Below, piece after piece: positions 10,776-25,700 of a DNA stretch of 64,000 nt. Both the position numbers and the translations under genes were made by a program. The stretch comes from Ligula intestinalis (Eukaryota > Platyhelminthes > Cestoda > Diphyllobothriidea > Diphyllobothriidae): the NCBI GenBank assembly GCA_036362985.1, contig JAYGXS010000001.1, forward strand, positions 19,906,937 through 19,970,936, given 5' to 3'. The notes under the pieces were generated by a model, which did no database searches, was not told the DNA's origin, and was given only the letters and a program-made list of their open reading frames with translations. Within the stretch, counting starts at the first letter, position 1. Every line of letters begins with the position of its first letter.

Positions 10776-13700
10776 GTAAGTAGTTGGTCGAGTGCATCCG
10801 CAGCTTGATATAAACACGCATAAATCATTGATTACTCGACACTCAATCGTGTTATAAAGAAGAAGATGTAATTCTCGGATTCTTGCGTCTCGGATTCTCA
10901 CTCGCACCCATCGTCAGAGGCCGTTGCAGGAAGGAGTATTATTTCACTTGGGTACGACAAAAACAAAAACTACTAAATCTGTGCTTATTTTGGTTAGCCT
11001 GAGCAGGACACAGATGTATGTTATATACTTGCATGAGTACATAGTCCATTGATTGAATTCTTCAGATTAACAGACAGATAATGTAAATCTGTACTGTTAG
11101 ACCCTTTCATTCATCAGTATCACCCAGCCGAATTACTGCCACGTAGCCATTTTGTGGAAGTCTGTGCCTGTTGGAAAGTGCAGCACAGACGCTATTAAGA
11201 AATCGGCATGGTTGTATAAGAAGATCTAACCTCAAGTTAAGAGGATTTTCTGGTTAGTGCCAAACTGCATTATTTGTACACCGGTGTTAACCTTTCTGTA
11301 TAATTCTCATTTTCGTTCATTCTATTAAAAACTGCTCGGTTATCATCCGCAGTTTTGCTTTTATTGCTAAACTTGTGCGTTTAACTTGATGATATTTTAT
11401 TCTACCGCCCCGGATACTGTTTTGACTATGTTCATATTATTTTTGTAATAAAGCAGATCAATTATGTGGTATTGATGTTATTACCAAAATTGCATGGCAA
11501 TGAGAATTTTTACCCTATGTGCAGAAGCCTGAATGTGATATTCCTCCAAAAAATGGCCCATCCCACGAATGTCATTTGCCAAATTGCTCTATGTGCCTCC
11601 CCATGAATAGTCATCAGGCTTGAAGTTACACCTTACTACCAAGTAATCTTCAAATTTTGCGTAATGTTCTTCAAGTTATGTCCTGTCAAACCACATCGGC
11701 ATTCCCGCTGGACAGCATATGCAGTGTTTTGTACACACTAAGAAAAGTATAAGTTATTTTATTGGCTGTTTTTGAATTAGACACTGTTATGGCAAGGGCC
11801 ACGCCTTGATGGCCCCGAACTGTCTTAGCGATACATAGTATATTCTAAACACCTCCTTCATGTGTAGAAATGTGTTGTCACGTTATGATTGTTCTATCCT
11901 AAACGTGGAACGCAGTTACATTCCTCTAAACGTGTTTGATGGCCAAGTAGATAGGAGAGAAATGGACTATGGTTTTGAATGTTTACACTAAGGTCCGAAT
12001 ACCCTTAACGCTTAAACCTTAAAAGAGATTTCAATCCACTAGCCCTCCGATCACGATTAGTTATCTTCGGTGGCTCTGGACTGCAGAAAATGTCCGCCCT
12101 GAGATAAAAAAAAACATTTGTTGCTTGTGTTTTCTGTGTGCAATAATTTGAAATCAAGGTAACAGATCTACTAACTTATTAGCTGCAGAGACAAATGTCT
12201 TAGTTGGTGTCCAATAGAAGATGCAGAAATTTATTTTTAAATGGGGCAAAAAATATCATAAATGATTGCATCTTTGGCATAAGACAATTAAAATGAACAA
12301 AAACGAAATTTGTATGACTTCATCAGTAGCCTTACTTGTCAGTTTCATAGTAGTAAATAAACCATACTCACTGAAGTTGCACCCTTTCCCCCATCCCCCG
12401 TAAGAAGCATTCTGAGCCTTCGACGACAGTCCAATAGCCAAATACCAAACATTTGTTTCCTGTCCCTTTGTTTAACCTTACGGTCCTGCGGATTCTTGAA
12501 TGTTTTTATTTGCCCGACTTATTCAACAATTATGGCATATGGATCCCCTCACTGTGTGGGATGAATTAAGTTTTACTGAGGCAGTTTTGCAAGGCATTGT
12601 TGGCCTCCAAATCCTTTAGAGGTTGTAGGTTTCACTAGCGTCCAATTGTGAAGGACTCAGTGGACGCGGTGGGATTCAAATCCGCAGCAGCGCGGGCAGG
12701 ACCGGTGAACAGCCAACACTCTAACCACTTGGCCTACGAGAGATCGTTGGCAGCCGTCGGTTTGAGTAAAGTTACCCGCCCGGCCTTATTTATGCAGTCG
12801 TCTAACTGCTACCTTTAAAACATCATTGGAAATATCTCTGAACATCTATTCAGCCGTTTTAAAACTCTTGTGTAAGTAAACCGAAAATTCACAAGCAGAT
12901 ATGATATTTCCTCTGAAAAAATTGTACTTTTTAGACTGGTCTTGCGAGGGAATTTCTGTTAGATGACCTTCAATAAAATGTACAAAACATTATTGGGCAT
13001 CGCCTACTTAAGTCATTTACGTAAGCCATTTATTGCAAGGCGAACTGAATGTTAAATGATCTGACCAATTGGCGTACTGGTGTGTTCAAATAGAAAATGA
13101 GCAAAGCATATTAAACAGCAGCTTGAGTCGTTTGGGGGCCTTTCACGTGACAAATATTAATTTGTTGCGATTTTCATTGTAAAAAATTATTTCGTACACA
13201 ATTTGGTTTTACTTCACGATTGGTCACCTTTCTGGTCATCTAGGTATGTTACATTTGTAAAAGATCGAAAATTTACTTGCGGAATTCATTTTGACGCTTT
13301 TTGCGACATCCGGCCATATTTATTTGCAGTTCCGCGACGCACTACATAAAAATTCACCTTGCGTTCTTATAGCATAAGGAACATCCCCTAAATGTTCATA
13401 GTTAAAAAGGGAGGTTATTTTACAGTTCTAAAGTATGATTAATTGTGGCAAACCATGAAGCAAAAACCTGCATTTTCACTCCCTTTGAAGTTCCAAAAAT
13501 CCTGTGGGATAGGTTTTACCGAAGATATATTTCCAGGATGTTTAAGCTTTAAATATGGAGCACAGGAAATAGTACAATAGTCCTGGACTGTGTGGTACGC
13601 TTTAAACCCAGAACTTTTAAACCAAATAAGTTTAAACCACGTCCAGAGTCATGTGACACTTCTAAACATTGCCGCAACTGAACACTTTTAAAATGTGTGA

Positions 13701-16700
13701 CGAACGTTTTCTTAAATCACTACAGTCACAGACGCCCCAACTTCTCATGAGATATCGACCATCGCCGGCCTACTTTATTAAATGCGAAGTGAAATTCCGA
13801 AATGTGTTTGGGATTAGAAAGCATTACTTGTGCAGAAATGTAAGATCAATTACCGTGCAGCGTAACACCCCATATGTTTCAGTCGCGCTAGAGTGCCACC
13901 CTTTGAATAAGTTCTTTTCTGGGCTCCTACAAAATCTTCATTTAGTAAGCATAACGGCCTCATTAATACATTTTCTCGTTTATCGTCGATTCTTTGATAA
14001 ATTTAACTATATTTGCTAGAAAATGTTCGCAAAAATATTTATTCCTGTACAAAGTTGATGGCAAATAGCGGTTTCGTTCAATTTTAAGAAAGGCCATTTT
14101 TGGTTTTAAAGTGCTTTTACAAGATTGAGTGGCTTTAGTTACCTATCAAGAATCCAAAGAACTGTGACAACTCCTGTTAAGATATGATTTCCAAAGGGGT
14201 TTGGAAGGAAGTTGAACCAATATTCGGCATACTAGTCCATATTCCAGTACTTGGAAATGGTTTCAATGCCGCTGAGGTTTGCAACCTCATTAAGCCCTGC
14301 CTTTCGCTTCAAAAGTTACCGTCAGTTTTCGAACAATGTGACCTGACTCTCGGTGTGGAAAAGACAATATGCATTACGTTGAAATGTGCCACATCGCTTT
14401 TCCTGAAATTCTTTTGCATCGAAACATAGCGGCTGGGTGCTACGCCTGGGCAAAACGGCGTTTCGGTCTCTAAAATCTCCAGCTTTCAGTGGCTTGTTTC
14501 CCTCACCAAAGGGAGTCTTGTCAGATCTCTCCCCTATTTTTTGCCATCTCTTTCAAAAATTTTTGAGTTTCCCTCATTTTTCTGCCACGTCATTACGTTT
14601 AGCCATGCACAATTTTTAGGTGCTTTTGTCCCCATCCCTCTCATTGCCGCTGCGAGTGACAATTCCGAGTTTCTACCTATTTGAGTTTCCTTTGAGAGTT
14701 TCGAGTTTAAGTGCTATTTACAGGACGTAGGTACAAAGAATTTTCTATCCTTGTCAAAGAAATTATCCCATTTGGCATTTCATTGGCCTAGCGTTTGTAT
14801 TGTTTAGTCGCATTGCTCTTGTAAATGCAGTCCCAATTTAAATGCTTTCTGATGAATGATGCCAATTTTTGAAAAAGCGTTGTGGAAATCTTTCATGGTC
14901 TGCTCTATTTTCCTTTGTTCAATTTAATTGGTTCGTTGCATTTGACATTATCACCAATAGAAGCACTTTTTGATATCGAGACAAATGTGTAACCTACTGG
15001 AGAGTTCGAAGGTAAAAATCTATACCTCCCTCAAGTAAACTGAACTGTACCATTCTAGCCTCATTGTAAAATGTCATATATTATGCCAGCAGAACCTACC
15101 CGCGATAGTGTCATTCCAGATGAAAATACACACGTTTATCAATTGCGCATTTAGAAGACTAGGTTGGCGAGTGTATGTATACTTTCCCACTAAGCTCTGA
15201 ATCCTCTAAGTACTGAAACTTGTGAGCATAACACCATGCATCATTATAATATCCTACTTACAGAGGTTCATCCCAAGACTATTGACGTCTGCGGGCACCA
15301 TGTTTAGTTTTTACGTGCTCTTTGGGCATAGGCTGCCACTCAGCAAAAAATTAGACTGAGCCTGCTTTCGTATTTCGCCTTTTTAAGGGTGGCATATTCG
15401 AGCGCCGAATGAACCGCTGTAGTTTAGGAGAATTAATACGACGTATATGCTTTTGAAGCTATCTTTTCAGAAAGCGGTAACTAGATGCCGACGTCTACCC
15501 AAGAAGAGAAAGTAATCACAGATGCAAGTATGGCAATAGCGCTGAAAATTCGATTCCCAGGTAGTGAATCAGAAAAAAAAGAGCCTTCACTGGGAGAGGT
15601 TTATTTTAGGTCTAACGTTCCTGGTAGTTTTCTCGTCTACCCATCTTCAGAGAATGAACACCTTGGCTCATGTTTCCCGTCTTTATGCCGCTCTTTCTTC
15701 CGTGGACGTGTTCTGCCAATCCCGGCTGTGTGTGGCTCGCGTCTCGCCTTCGACCTCCTCGTTTGCCCTGTCTATCACAGTGCCACGTGCAGTGGTTTCG
15801 CGCTCATATGCGTTTGGCTCGTCGATCCCCGTCACGCCCCAGCTTGTGGTGGTATATACACAGTGACCGAGGAGCTACTTGGCGGCCCCAATTGACAGAA
15901 CACGCACACAAAATAAACAGCGGCATAAAGACGATAACCATGAGCCATAGTGTGCATTCGCTGAAGAAAGGTAGACGAGACGACTGCCTGAAGCGTCAGA
16001 TTTACAATACACCTCTCCCCGGTGACCGCTCTTCTTTCTCCTGATACAAGCATTGATGGAAGGGAGGAGATGGTAATGCTTATAATTAAACCTTGTTACA
16101 AGACATCTTCAGACACCATGCTATTACTGAATTCCCACTATTTTTACCTGCGGTTTACTCCCTTGTTGAAAAAATAGCTTCTGTGCCCTAAACTTAACCA
16201 AAATTTCCTCTCAAACAGAGTCTACCAATCGCTTATTACTTCCGAGAATTTTTAGACTCACAGTGACTTTTGCTTCCTTCCCTTCAGGATCGTCAATCCT
16301 GCAACTTTCTGGAATTCAACTCACGTGACTTTCCCTCCTCGAGGAGAAGTTCCTCGTGCTCCCGATGCAGCCACTGCTGTCACAGACGACAGAATTTCTC
16401 AGAGGGTTGTCTACGAACCAGGACTTGGTGTGAAAGGGGTAAGCATGTTTTACATTGCATTTCTACGCTCTCAATTGCACGCAGCTTCACCCTTTAGAAG
16501 GTAGCCTCAAGTCATTTAAAAAATACTGCAGGATGTGTAAGTATTATGTGTGGTTATTTCTGTGTTGTGCTGTTGAATCGTAAATCTTTTCAAAAACTAC
16601 CATTTTCAGGTAATTAAAAGCGGCGATTCCTGAAAAAAACCTGTCATGTTTAGGTTTTCGTACTTTCCGCACAACATGGCAAACTGTCAATGAACTGCTT

Positions 16701-19700
16701 ATTTTCGAACTGTTTTTCCTATAAGATGCACAGTGTGGTTCAAGGGAATATCAAATCTGAGGGAAATATCGTCCCTGTTGGTGATGTGCTCTGGTCGCAT
16801 CTCCTTTTCAGTGATCTTGATTTTGTGGTATGTGCCGAAATGGGTCGGTGTTTCTTCATAATCTTTTAGCAGTTGACGCGAGGTGGTCGTTGATGTGCGG
16901 ATGGAACGAATACGCTTTTCACAAAGCGAAGCATCACGAAGGACCACCTCGAATGTCATTAGAATTTAATTCGTTAGCTGAAGTTGTTGCCTTCATTCGA
17001 ATAAAGACTTTCGGGATGCTTCTACCTGCCACTCTCTGTGTTCAGTATCCCACTGTATCGCTTTGTCCCCTGGGAAAATATTGCATCTTTTTCCTTGGCG
17101 CAGGTCATATTGTTGCTTTCTCCACTACCGTGCCATTGATTTATTAATGTTGAAGGCTCTCGCAGCTGCTCTATGTTCTACTGCATGACTAACACTCTTG
17201 AGTTGGAAGTCCGCGTCGTAAGCGTGTCAGTGGGCAGGTGCCCTTTTGCAGTCCATATACACGCACACTGTAATATTATGATGAAGCTCAGTATATATTA
17301 CTCCGCAGCGCTCCTGACTATGGATTAACGCAGCACCATGTACCACACGAAATCGCCTCGAGAACAGTAATCAGAATTGATCGATATATAAGGTGCTCCT
17401 ATTTATGACGCACATTGTCGTTTTGCGAAAATTTAAAGGCTTTTAAGTGCACCTTATTGTCGGTTGACACTAATCTTTTAAGGATACCAAAAATGAAGGA
17501 TTGAGGGCCAAAAAGAAGCATTTATAGGAAGTGTTGATTGTTTTTAAACGCTGTAGAATTTAAATTGTTTACTTGAGGAAGTACACGGTGAAAATGGAAA
17601 GGAAATGCATGAACCTTTTTGAACGCTTGAATAGTCAGAATTTTGTCGTAGAAGGTAACAAAGGTACATTCAACCAGAGAGCTTTGAAAATGAAAAAATT
17701 GTAGACGGTAATCAATCAGAATCCACGTTAAAAGTCTACAGAAGTGTCAAAAAATCATAAACTGGTAGATCCATTGCTGTCATACATTGAGAATCGTAGA
17801 AAAAATAAGGAATTCGAGTGCCACGTAAATTGACTAAAAAATTATAAGAAAGACGCAAAAATTCTTTAAAAATATTGCCTTCAAGATGCCTATTTTAGCC
17901 TGGGATGGTAATTGGTGGCTACCAACAGATCAGTCGCGACATTTCCAAGCAAAATATTCTCGACTAGATTTGGCCAATCAACGCCAAAATCTAAATTTTT
18001 GCTTTGTATCTAATGGAAACAAAAAGAAGTGGTGGATTCTGAGTTGCCTTAGTCCCATGATAAACAGTGAGTGATAAAAGAGATCAACATCAATTAGTTA
18101 AAATGAATCGAGCACTTAACACGAAAAGTCAGCATATGATGTAATGCACGATAAAGTTCTTTGCAACATCAATGCAGAAGGTCCCATACTGTAGAACGAC
18201 TGAAGGAAACTTTGTAGGTATCTTGCAGGAAAATCCTATCATTTTTATCAAATATTGTTTCATCAAATTGGCATTTGCTTCGGTCCATTTAACATTACCT
18301 CCTTGAACAGCACTTCTGTTCCCATGAGCAAAACATAAATGTGCTTTATCGATGGATTGTATCAACAGACTCACAGTTGTCCTACAGCTGAATTTAATTG
18401 TTTATCAAAAGACGTGAACATATTTTAGTTAGAAAGGGACACTACTTTGAGCAGAATATGATAAATTGTTATTTCTACATCATCATTCTCTTCCTTTATA
18501 AAAAAACACAAAATATTGTCAATTCTTAGTGAATTATTTGCTTTTCTACCCGATATTGCGTAGTGCAACAGTTTCTGGTAGATTTAAAAAGCACGTTGAA
18601 CAAAAACTGACGTGCTCGCAAATAAACGGTTTGAATGCAGCGGAGTCGGAGAACTACGAAAGCCTGAAAACAGGCATTCCAGCATAGCATAGGACCGCCG
18701 AAGCCCCGGTTTATATCGCGTGTTCCACCTTAAAGATAATCGTATCTAAGTGTGCCAGCTTCTGTCAAGGTATCAGCATCCTCTTCTGCTTAACTCCTAG
18801 GACGTATATTATTGCAGTCTGGGCAACAGAGTTGTTCAGTATGTTGTAAGGTCAAATGCGCTTCTTTAGACAGAATGGTACTTTTATCAAAATTGAAGGG
18901 TTCCAGACTTTCACGAAATTATGATCTTTTCAGCGCGATGGGTCAAGCTTTCTTACTATACTAGGAATTTGATATGATCAATGGTAAAGTTCACTGCGCT
19001 GAACCAGCCTGAGAAAACTTCCTTCTACAATATAGCTTGTTTAATCTGAATCTCCTAAGACCACAGAGCCATGCCAGTCGGAGCAATTCAAATGACTCTG
19101 ATTTTGTCTCAAAGAAATTTTCAGCGTGCATGTATGCTTTTTAACTGAAATAATCTTGTTGGTGAAGAGTAAATCCGGTCTTCCGGTGGTAGACACCATC
19201 GTTTGATCTGGTTATTATTGTATTAAACGGCTTAGGTCATTCGAGTTTAAGCCTATTATTCTGTATTATCCTGTAAATAAAGGAGCAAGATACGTTCGGT
19301 GTAATGATTATAAGGAGTTCATGCAAATAACATTTTGGCATATTAATATCTTACATTACCAGAGAAGTTAAAACTAGCTGCCACCTGATCTAATCTCTAA
19401 TTGTGTAACCACCACAGCAACATATATTAACAGGTCAGGTTTGTGTCTCACTTTAAAACAAAAATTGATGATTGACCACCAACGTAAGATCACGTTTGAA
19501 TAATGATAAGATAATTTATCTTTTACTTCTCGGTGGGTTGATCAATCAATCATGAAAGGAAACCAGCAAAATGCAGCCCATTAAATAACTGCCTTCAAAA
19601 AATGATCGTCGATGGTTATATGTCCTCTCCGATGATTAATGACTATGAGATTTCCACCCTATGTAGTACAGGTGGTCGTGGATTCACTTTCGGGTAAACT

Positions 19701-22700
19701 TTGCATTCCTGTTTCCTTACCTTTGCGTTCACCCTAACGCTACCTTCAACCGTAACTACAATAGTAACCCGAACTCTTATTGCTCGGGAATGTTCCGCAA
19801 AGCCATTTGTATAACTGACCGTTCCTGTTCACATGTTCTGCCATAGAGAGCATATATGGAATCCCTACCAAATAATCTTTAGTAAACGACTTCTACGCCC
19901 AGTTTTCCTTTTGACTTATCTTGTGAACAAGCAAAGCCTGCAGAGTTTGCAAATCTATCTAAAAAATGTTGTGATTTCGCTGAGAGTCCAAAATTTGGAT
20001 ACAGACATTATAGTATTTCAAAAAGTATATTTGTCAAGTATTTGTGCGTAATGAAGACGCAAGGATCTACTGCCTCTTGTACAACCGACGAGAATATCCA
20101 TCCGCACATTACAATGTTTGGAGAAAGGCTACCGGTTCATAGAAACCGCTGAAGCACCTTAGGGCAAACGAGTGTGTAGCCGCAATGTCGCAAATCCGCC
20201 TTACTAGACTATTATAGGCAGAACTAAAGAATATTCATTGTTAAATGAAACGACGTCCTTAAAGAGAAGAGAATTAAATAATCAGCGCAAGACTAACTCA
20301 AGGCCTGACTCGTCCATTGTGTGACGACGGACGTTCCAACGCATTGATGTCGTCGCTGAGCATTCCGCAAAAATTGAGACTGGTTTTAACCCATTGTCTT
20401 CTGTTACTTTGGCAACGAAATAATTGACAATCATTGAGGTTGGTTGAGACGTTTCAGCAGTAGCTATAAAACTGGCAAAAAAATACCTCGCCTTTATTGG
20501 TGTTTTATGGATGTAAAGACTAAAGAATTCATTTTTTACTTCGCATGCTTTAGTGCGAAGCAGCATTCATAATTGCTTGTGATTTTCGGATATTCAATCT
20601 GATGAATTGAGATTTTGGCAGATAAAAATAGTTCATTGAACCCGCCTGTGAAAAACTCAGTGATCTCAGCGGGATTCGAACCCACGCCAGAAAACGGAAG
20701 GTTTTAGAACACCCCACGCTCTTACTAACTGAGTTACGAGGACCTATCAGAGCCGTGACTTTAATCACACATGGGTCAGATTAGCCACCCAGTCTACTGC
20801 GGCGAATAGAATCCACCAATTCTGACTGCTCAGGCAGGATTTCCTAAGCAGTCAACTAAGACTTCACCAGATGACTTCTTTTCTGGGTTTCAAATCCCAC
20901 TGGGGCCACCAAGTTCTTCACAAGTGGGTTTTAGGGCCTTTAAAACGATATCAATTTTTTTGGGGTTTTTAATTAGGAACAAAAATACAGGATATAATGA
21001 CGGCCTACAGGAACATAATGCGGCGGCCCGAATACTAGACCCTTACTCACAGCTTGGAGAGACTGGCCACGACGAACATCGTAGGCCGAGGAGCCTCAAA
21101 AGCTGAAAGATTGACGCTTGAGGCATGGTACTCAGGTGCCAACTCTGGCAACAGGCATCTGGACCTCTATGCGGCCTACAAAGTCCTACGCTATTACGCA
21201 AGTAAAGGACAGAACACGGTCAAACCGAAGTCAGGACTTGCAGTAACGAAGCCACCGGAAGAAGAAGCAAGATAACCAGCATCGTCTACCGTGAAGACGA
21301 AACAACACCAACTGCTGTCACACCAACCTTAAATCCACACGCATGGCCAAACAGCGACCGGAGAAAAATCGATCAGCCCAAGGCCAACACGCACTGCCGC
21401 AACTTAAACTTGCTGACCGATAAAAGCCGCATTCATTTCGACAAAGGACAGCCCTCCAGCTGTCCGAAAAGTCAGCGAATCTAAAAATTTATTCCGATGA
21501 GCAGAAGATGAATTCTTCATTCTTGCCCTTCCTTTGGTTTTTCTAGACTCTGTTCGCAGTGTTCCCTGTCTGTACACATACACTCATGAGTACAGCGAGA
21601 CTGAGGATTCCGACATTTCGCCGAGCAGTCCCCTCCGAGCGCCCAGCTTGCCCACCGTTTGGATGCATCGTGTGGTTCGGGGAGCCACTGACGGCAGCCA
21701 TGTGTCCCTGCCAGAAGAGACCTTTCACCAGCATCTCTCCCACCTACGGCTGAATGCCTGTCAAATGGAACGCGAAGTGGCCTTTTATGCCTTCGTTGCC
21801 GACAAGGGCCTCTTTTATCGACCCCATTCCTGTTCTCAGTGTAAGTCAGTCCTTACTTTTATTTTTGAATTCAAGCCAGTGACAGGTGAGTTTGGACTGA
21901 CAGAGCTGAGTCTCATTTCACATGACACTGCAATTGGTGCGTTGACTTGTGAGCTCTTTATTGGCCCTCGGAAGGTATATATTATAGGGATTACCACGCT
22001 CATATCACTCAAATAATTATAACTTTTTAGGGGTTTCAGTTTCGTTTTCCTTGCATCCTATTGGCTGTACTTCTTATTTGGTACTGACATGCTCTGAGTT
22101 GCCCCTAGGCGGTTAATTCGGTTACCTCTGATTTGTCGCAAGTTGTTTTTTGTTTTGTTTTCTCATTATCGCACGCTTTTTCGTTGATGTATTTAAGGTT
22201 TCTAAAATATTTTATCTACTACTTCCTGTTGCTGTTGGCCATATTTTTTGTTTTCTTTCCGGCCGCCTTGTTGTGCTACATCCATTTTAACCCCCTAGCA
22301 CCACCGGTTTCGTACTTCAAATTTTTGGGGTTTTTGGGTTTCCTGATGTTACCTATAGGAAACTGTTATCCGACTCTCCTTGTGCAACACACATTCTCTT
22401 AGTTTTTTATTTGTTAACGTGGAGATTCAATGTGATCCATGGCCATTTCTGTCGTATTAGCTGTCGTTATATATCCATACAACTACTCAAGGTTTATATT
22501 TCCCAGTAATTTAATCCGGCGTCCATTCTCACAAAAGCAAACGCTTTATCAGAAGATGTGGTCTTGTTGTCTTCGCTCACAACGTACAGCCAGTAAGCCT
22601 TCTATATTATTACTTCTTGTTAATTGGCTGCCTGCGAACGTTCTAGATTGTAACTCCAAAGCTTAGTGGAACGGGCCGGTTCCCCACTTTAACCAAAATA

Positions 22701-25700
22701 AGCACTATATTTTTTGAAAACTAACAAAAAGTGGGCTAATAACTTAATGAGGAGGCTTTTGACCCTCAACTTTTGGACAAGAAAATTCGGAGCTGAATCT
22801 CGAGTTTTTTTGGTTAATAAGTCAGCCTCACTGCCATTTATTGATATTTTTTCCATATTAATTACGATTTCCAGAAGACTTTCTTAAGAGGACTGTTACT
22901 TATTTTAAAGATACAAGCGGCAGGACTGATCGTAGGGGCCCCAAAAATCCGGTTGACTTATAATCAAAACTACTTTTACATGTTCAGTAGCCTGACTATT
23001 AATTTTTTCGTTAAATTCCACCAATAGGAGGACGAGTTCTCATTTTCCTTAAATTCCGCCCGCATAAGGTCGAATTTTCCTTAATTGGCATTCGTAAACT
23101 ACGCAAATGAAGTTCACGTTGATCGAATTTTATTCTATTTTAGCATATTAAACAAACATGATCGAATTTAATTTAATGTTTTTTGATCACTTCCGCCACA
23201 TTAATTTAAGCTTGCTAGCCAAGAATCTAATTTTTGACGACGAACTACGTTAAGCAGTTGAGCGGAGGGATAGATATCTATAGGGGCCTTACAAATCCGT
23301 TTTGCCATACAAGATACCAAGCAGGTTTTGCACTACACAAACGGACAACTGAACTCTCTGATCTGCGACTGCACATCCATAGGCACTTAAGCATAGGCAT
23401 ACCCAAAACTGGGATCCATAAACGACTACGGAAGCAATTTGTGGCTCAGTTGCTTCCCAGGTACTTCCTCGGACTCACACCTACACTTCTGTCGGTAATT
23501 ATCTTAAATATTTAGGTAAAGATTAAAATCCTATGATATCTATTCTTAAATTTGCGAAAATTCCCATTGAAAAATTCAGAAGATGAATTGGCGAACATAC
23601 GTTTGTTTTCGATAATTCTCATCAGGCCTTTACATTTATAGGGTAATTAAGTAAATTGACTATGCGGGTTAGTAGAAAAAAGGAAGGACGGTTGTCAGGG
23701 GAGGGGGAATGGGGGGTCAAAACGGGGTCAACATTTGATCCGCGTTAGGGGGAGTTGGTAGTCGGTTGAGGTGTTAAGCCGCTGGCTGTTGGATTAGCAG
23801 CTTTTGACCATGGTAACTGTGGTGCCGCGACGAAATTCTTTTGGGCGCAAAGGATGGGTCGGCGTAGCCTGATTGCGGCCGCTTCTGCCATAGCCAAGAG
23901 ACGCTGTCCAAGAAATTTTGAGTAGCTTGAGGGTACCTTGTAGATAACTCGGAAGGCCTCTTTGGCATCCACGCGATGGTCAGAGTCTACCAGATGCGCT
24001 AGAATGGAACTGTCAACACCCTTTAGTTGACCCTTTCCTAACCATGCTGGTATGTGTTCTCGGACTCTTTTGGACAAACGCCGACTCGTGCGACCAATAT
24101 ATCCCGCCCCACAGGAACAGGTAAATGAATATATGCACATGAATGTGGTCTGGGCTGGCAATTTGTCCTTGATCTCTCCGTATAGGATGGGAGCGGTGGA
24201 GAAGAGTACGTGGGCGTTGGCTGCTGGGAAGGTGGTTGCTACAGCTTGACTCAGGCGCCTCCTTAGAAGTTCGCTTGGTCCGTCCCCTTGAAATGGGACC
24301 CTGATAAATATTCGCTTCTTCTCTGCTGTTAGCATTGCAGGTTTTGGTGGCCTTTCAGCCATGTGCTTAGCGATAAAACGACTGGGGTACCCATTTTGTC
24401 GAAATACACGTTCAACAATCCTTAGCTCCTCTTCTATGCTATCATTCGAGCAGATCCTTTTCGCCCTTTGCGTCAAACATCGTACTAAATTACGTTAAAG
24501 TTTTAACGGTACGAAGCTAGCAAAATAAATGTATTGCCCGGACCACGTCTTCTTACGATATACCTTCCGTTGAATGCTCCCATCAGCCCTTCTACTCAGT
24601 AATACATCAAGGAATGGGCGTGATCCAGATTCTTCTACTTCTACTGTAAATTTGATAGATGGATGCACCTGATTCACTTTGTTCATTAGCGCTGAAAAAT
24701 TGGTTTGGTCTGATGTAACAGTACGATGTTTGACGCAAAGGGCGAAAAGGATCTGCTCGAATGATAGCATAGAAGAGGAGCTAAGGATTGTTGAACGTGT
24801 ATTTCGACAAAATGGGTACCCCAGTCGTTTTATCGCTAAGCACATGGCTGAAAGGCCACCAAAACCTGCAATGCTAACAGCAGAGAAGAAGCGAATATTT
24901 ATCAGGGTCCCATTTCAAGGGGACGGACCAAGCGAACTTCTAAGGAGGCGCCTGAGTCAAGCTGTAGCAACCACCTTCCCAGCAGCCAACGCCCACGTAC
25001 TCTTCTCCACCGCTCCCATCCTATACGGAGAGATCAAGGACAAATTGCCAGCCCAGACCACATTCATGTGCATATATTCATTTACCTGTTCCTGTGGGGC
25101 GGGATATATTGGTCGCACGAGTCGGCGTTTGTCCAAAAGAGTCCGAGAACACATACCAGCATGGTTAGGAAAGGGTCAACTAAAGGGTGTTGACAGTTCC
25201 ATTCTAGCGCATCTGGTAGACTCTGACCATCGCGTGGATGCCAAAGAGGCCTTCCGAGTTATCTACAAGGTACCCTCAAGCTACTCAAAATTTCTTGGAC
25301 AGCGTCTCTTGGCTATGGCAGAAGCGGCCGCAATCAGGCTACGCCGACCCATCCTTTGCGCCCAAAAGAATTTCGTCGCGGCACCACAGTTACCATGGTC
25401 AAAAGCTGCTAATCCAACAGCCAGCGGCTTAACACCTCAACCGACTACCAACTCCCCCTAACGCGGATCAAATGTTGACCCCGTTTTGACCCCCCATTCC
25501 CCCTCCCCTGACAACCGTCCTTCCTTTTTTCTACTAACCCGCATAGTCAATTTACTTAATTACCCTATAAATGTAAAGGCCTGATGAGAATTATCGAAAA
25601 CAAACGTATGTTCGCCAATTCATCTTCTGAATATCTATTCTTCTTGGATTTTCATAAAAGGGTTCCTCTGTTTCCGGGAGGTGTTTCCTATTCCCGCGTA

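Larger units (their letters stand above)
10776..16287 (+). other. Intron A-B (5.5 kb)
   Basis: It holds a tRNA-like SINE fragment (12655-12750, minus) and a foldback element (15569-16044). Elsewhere it is AT-rich, with only short open frames that I take to be chance, including 13669-14019. Confidence 0.5.
16439..21546 (+). other. Intron B-C (5.1 kb)
   Basis: It holds a SINE-B copy (20613-20745) and a PLE remnant (20990-21490). The rest is AT-rich with no feature I can support; minus-strand open frames at 16699-16959 and 20282-20566 are unrecognised and probably chance. Confidence 0.5.
23574..24718 (-). mobile_element. PLE-I, minus copy of a head-to-head pair
   Basis: Reading from 24718 downward: the last part of the reverse transcriptase (IKFTVEVEESGSRPFLDVLL), an in-frame TAA at 24495-24497, a linker, a GIY-YIG endonuclease (FTCSCGAGYIGRTSRRLSK), a C-terminal region ending at 23745, and a 3' UTR with a hammerhead-like core. 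It is 5'-truncated within the RT. The segment 23574-24490 is the inverted copy of 24719-25632. Confidence 0.8.

Noticed and set aside
13669..14019. Plus-strand frame of 116 codons in the intron A-B
   Set aside because: No splice signals, no motif, AT-rich codon use like the surrounding intron.
16699..16959. Minus-strand frame of 86 codons
   Set aside because: Looks somewhat protein-like, but no family motif or splice context could be found.
20655..20745. Functional tRNA gene
   Set aside because: A and B boxes are present but the ends do not pair as an acceptor stem, and a related copy at 32.6 kb shares the non-tRNA tail, so it is a SINE.
22133..22402. Hydrophobic frame of 89 codons resembling a membrane protein
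   Set aside because: T-rich low-complexity sequence in an intron gives Phe/Leu-rich frames by chance; no start context or splice support.
24495..24845. Minus-strand frame of 116 codons across the PLE-I junction
   Set aside because: Only the part below 24719 is PLE coding sequence; the rest is antisense of the plus copy.
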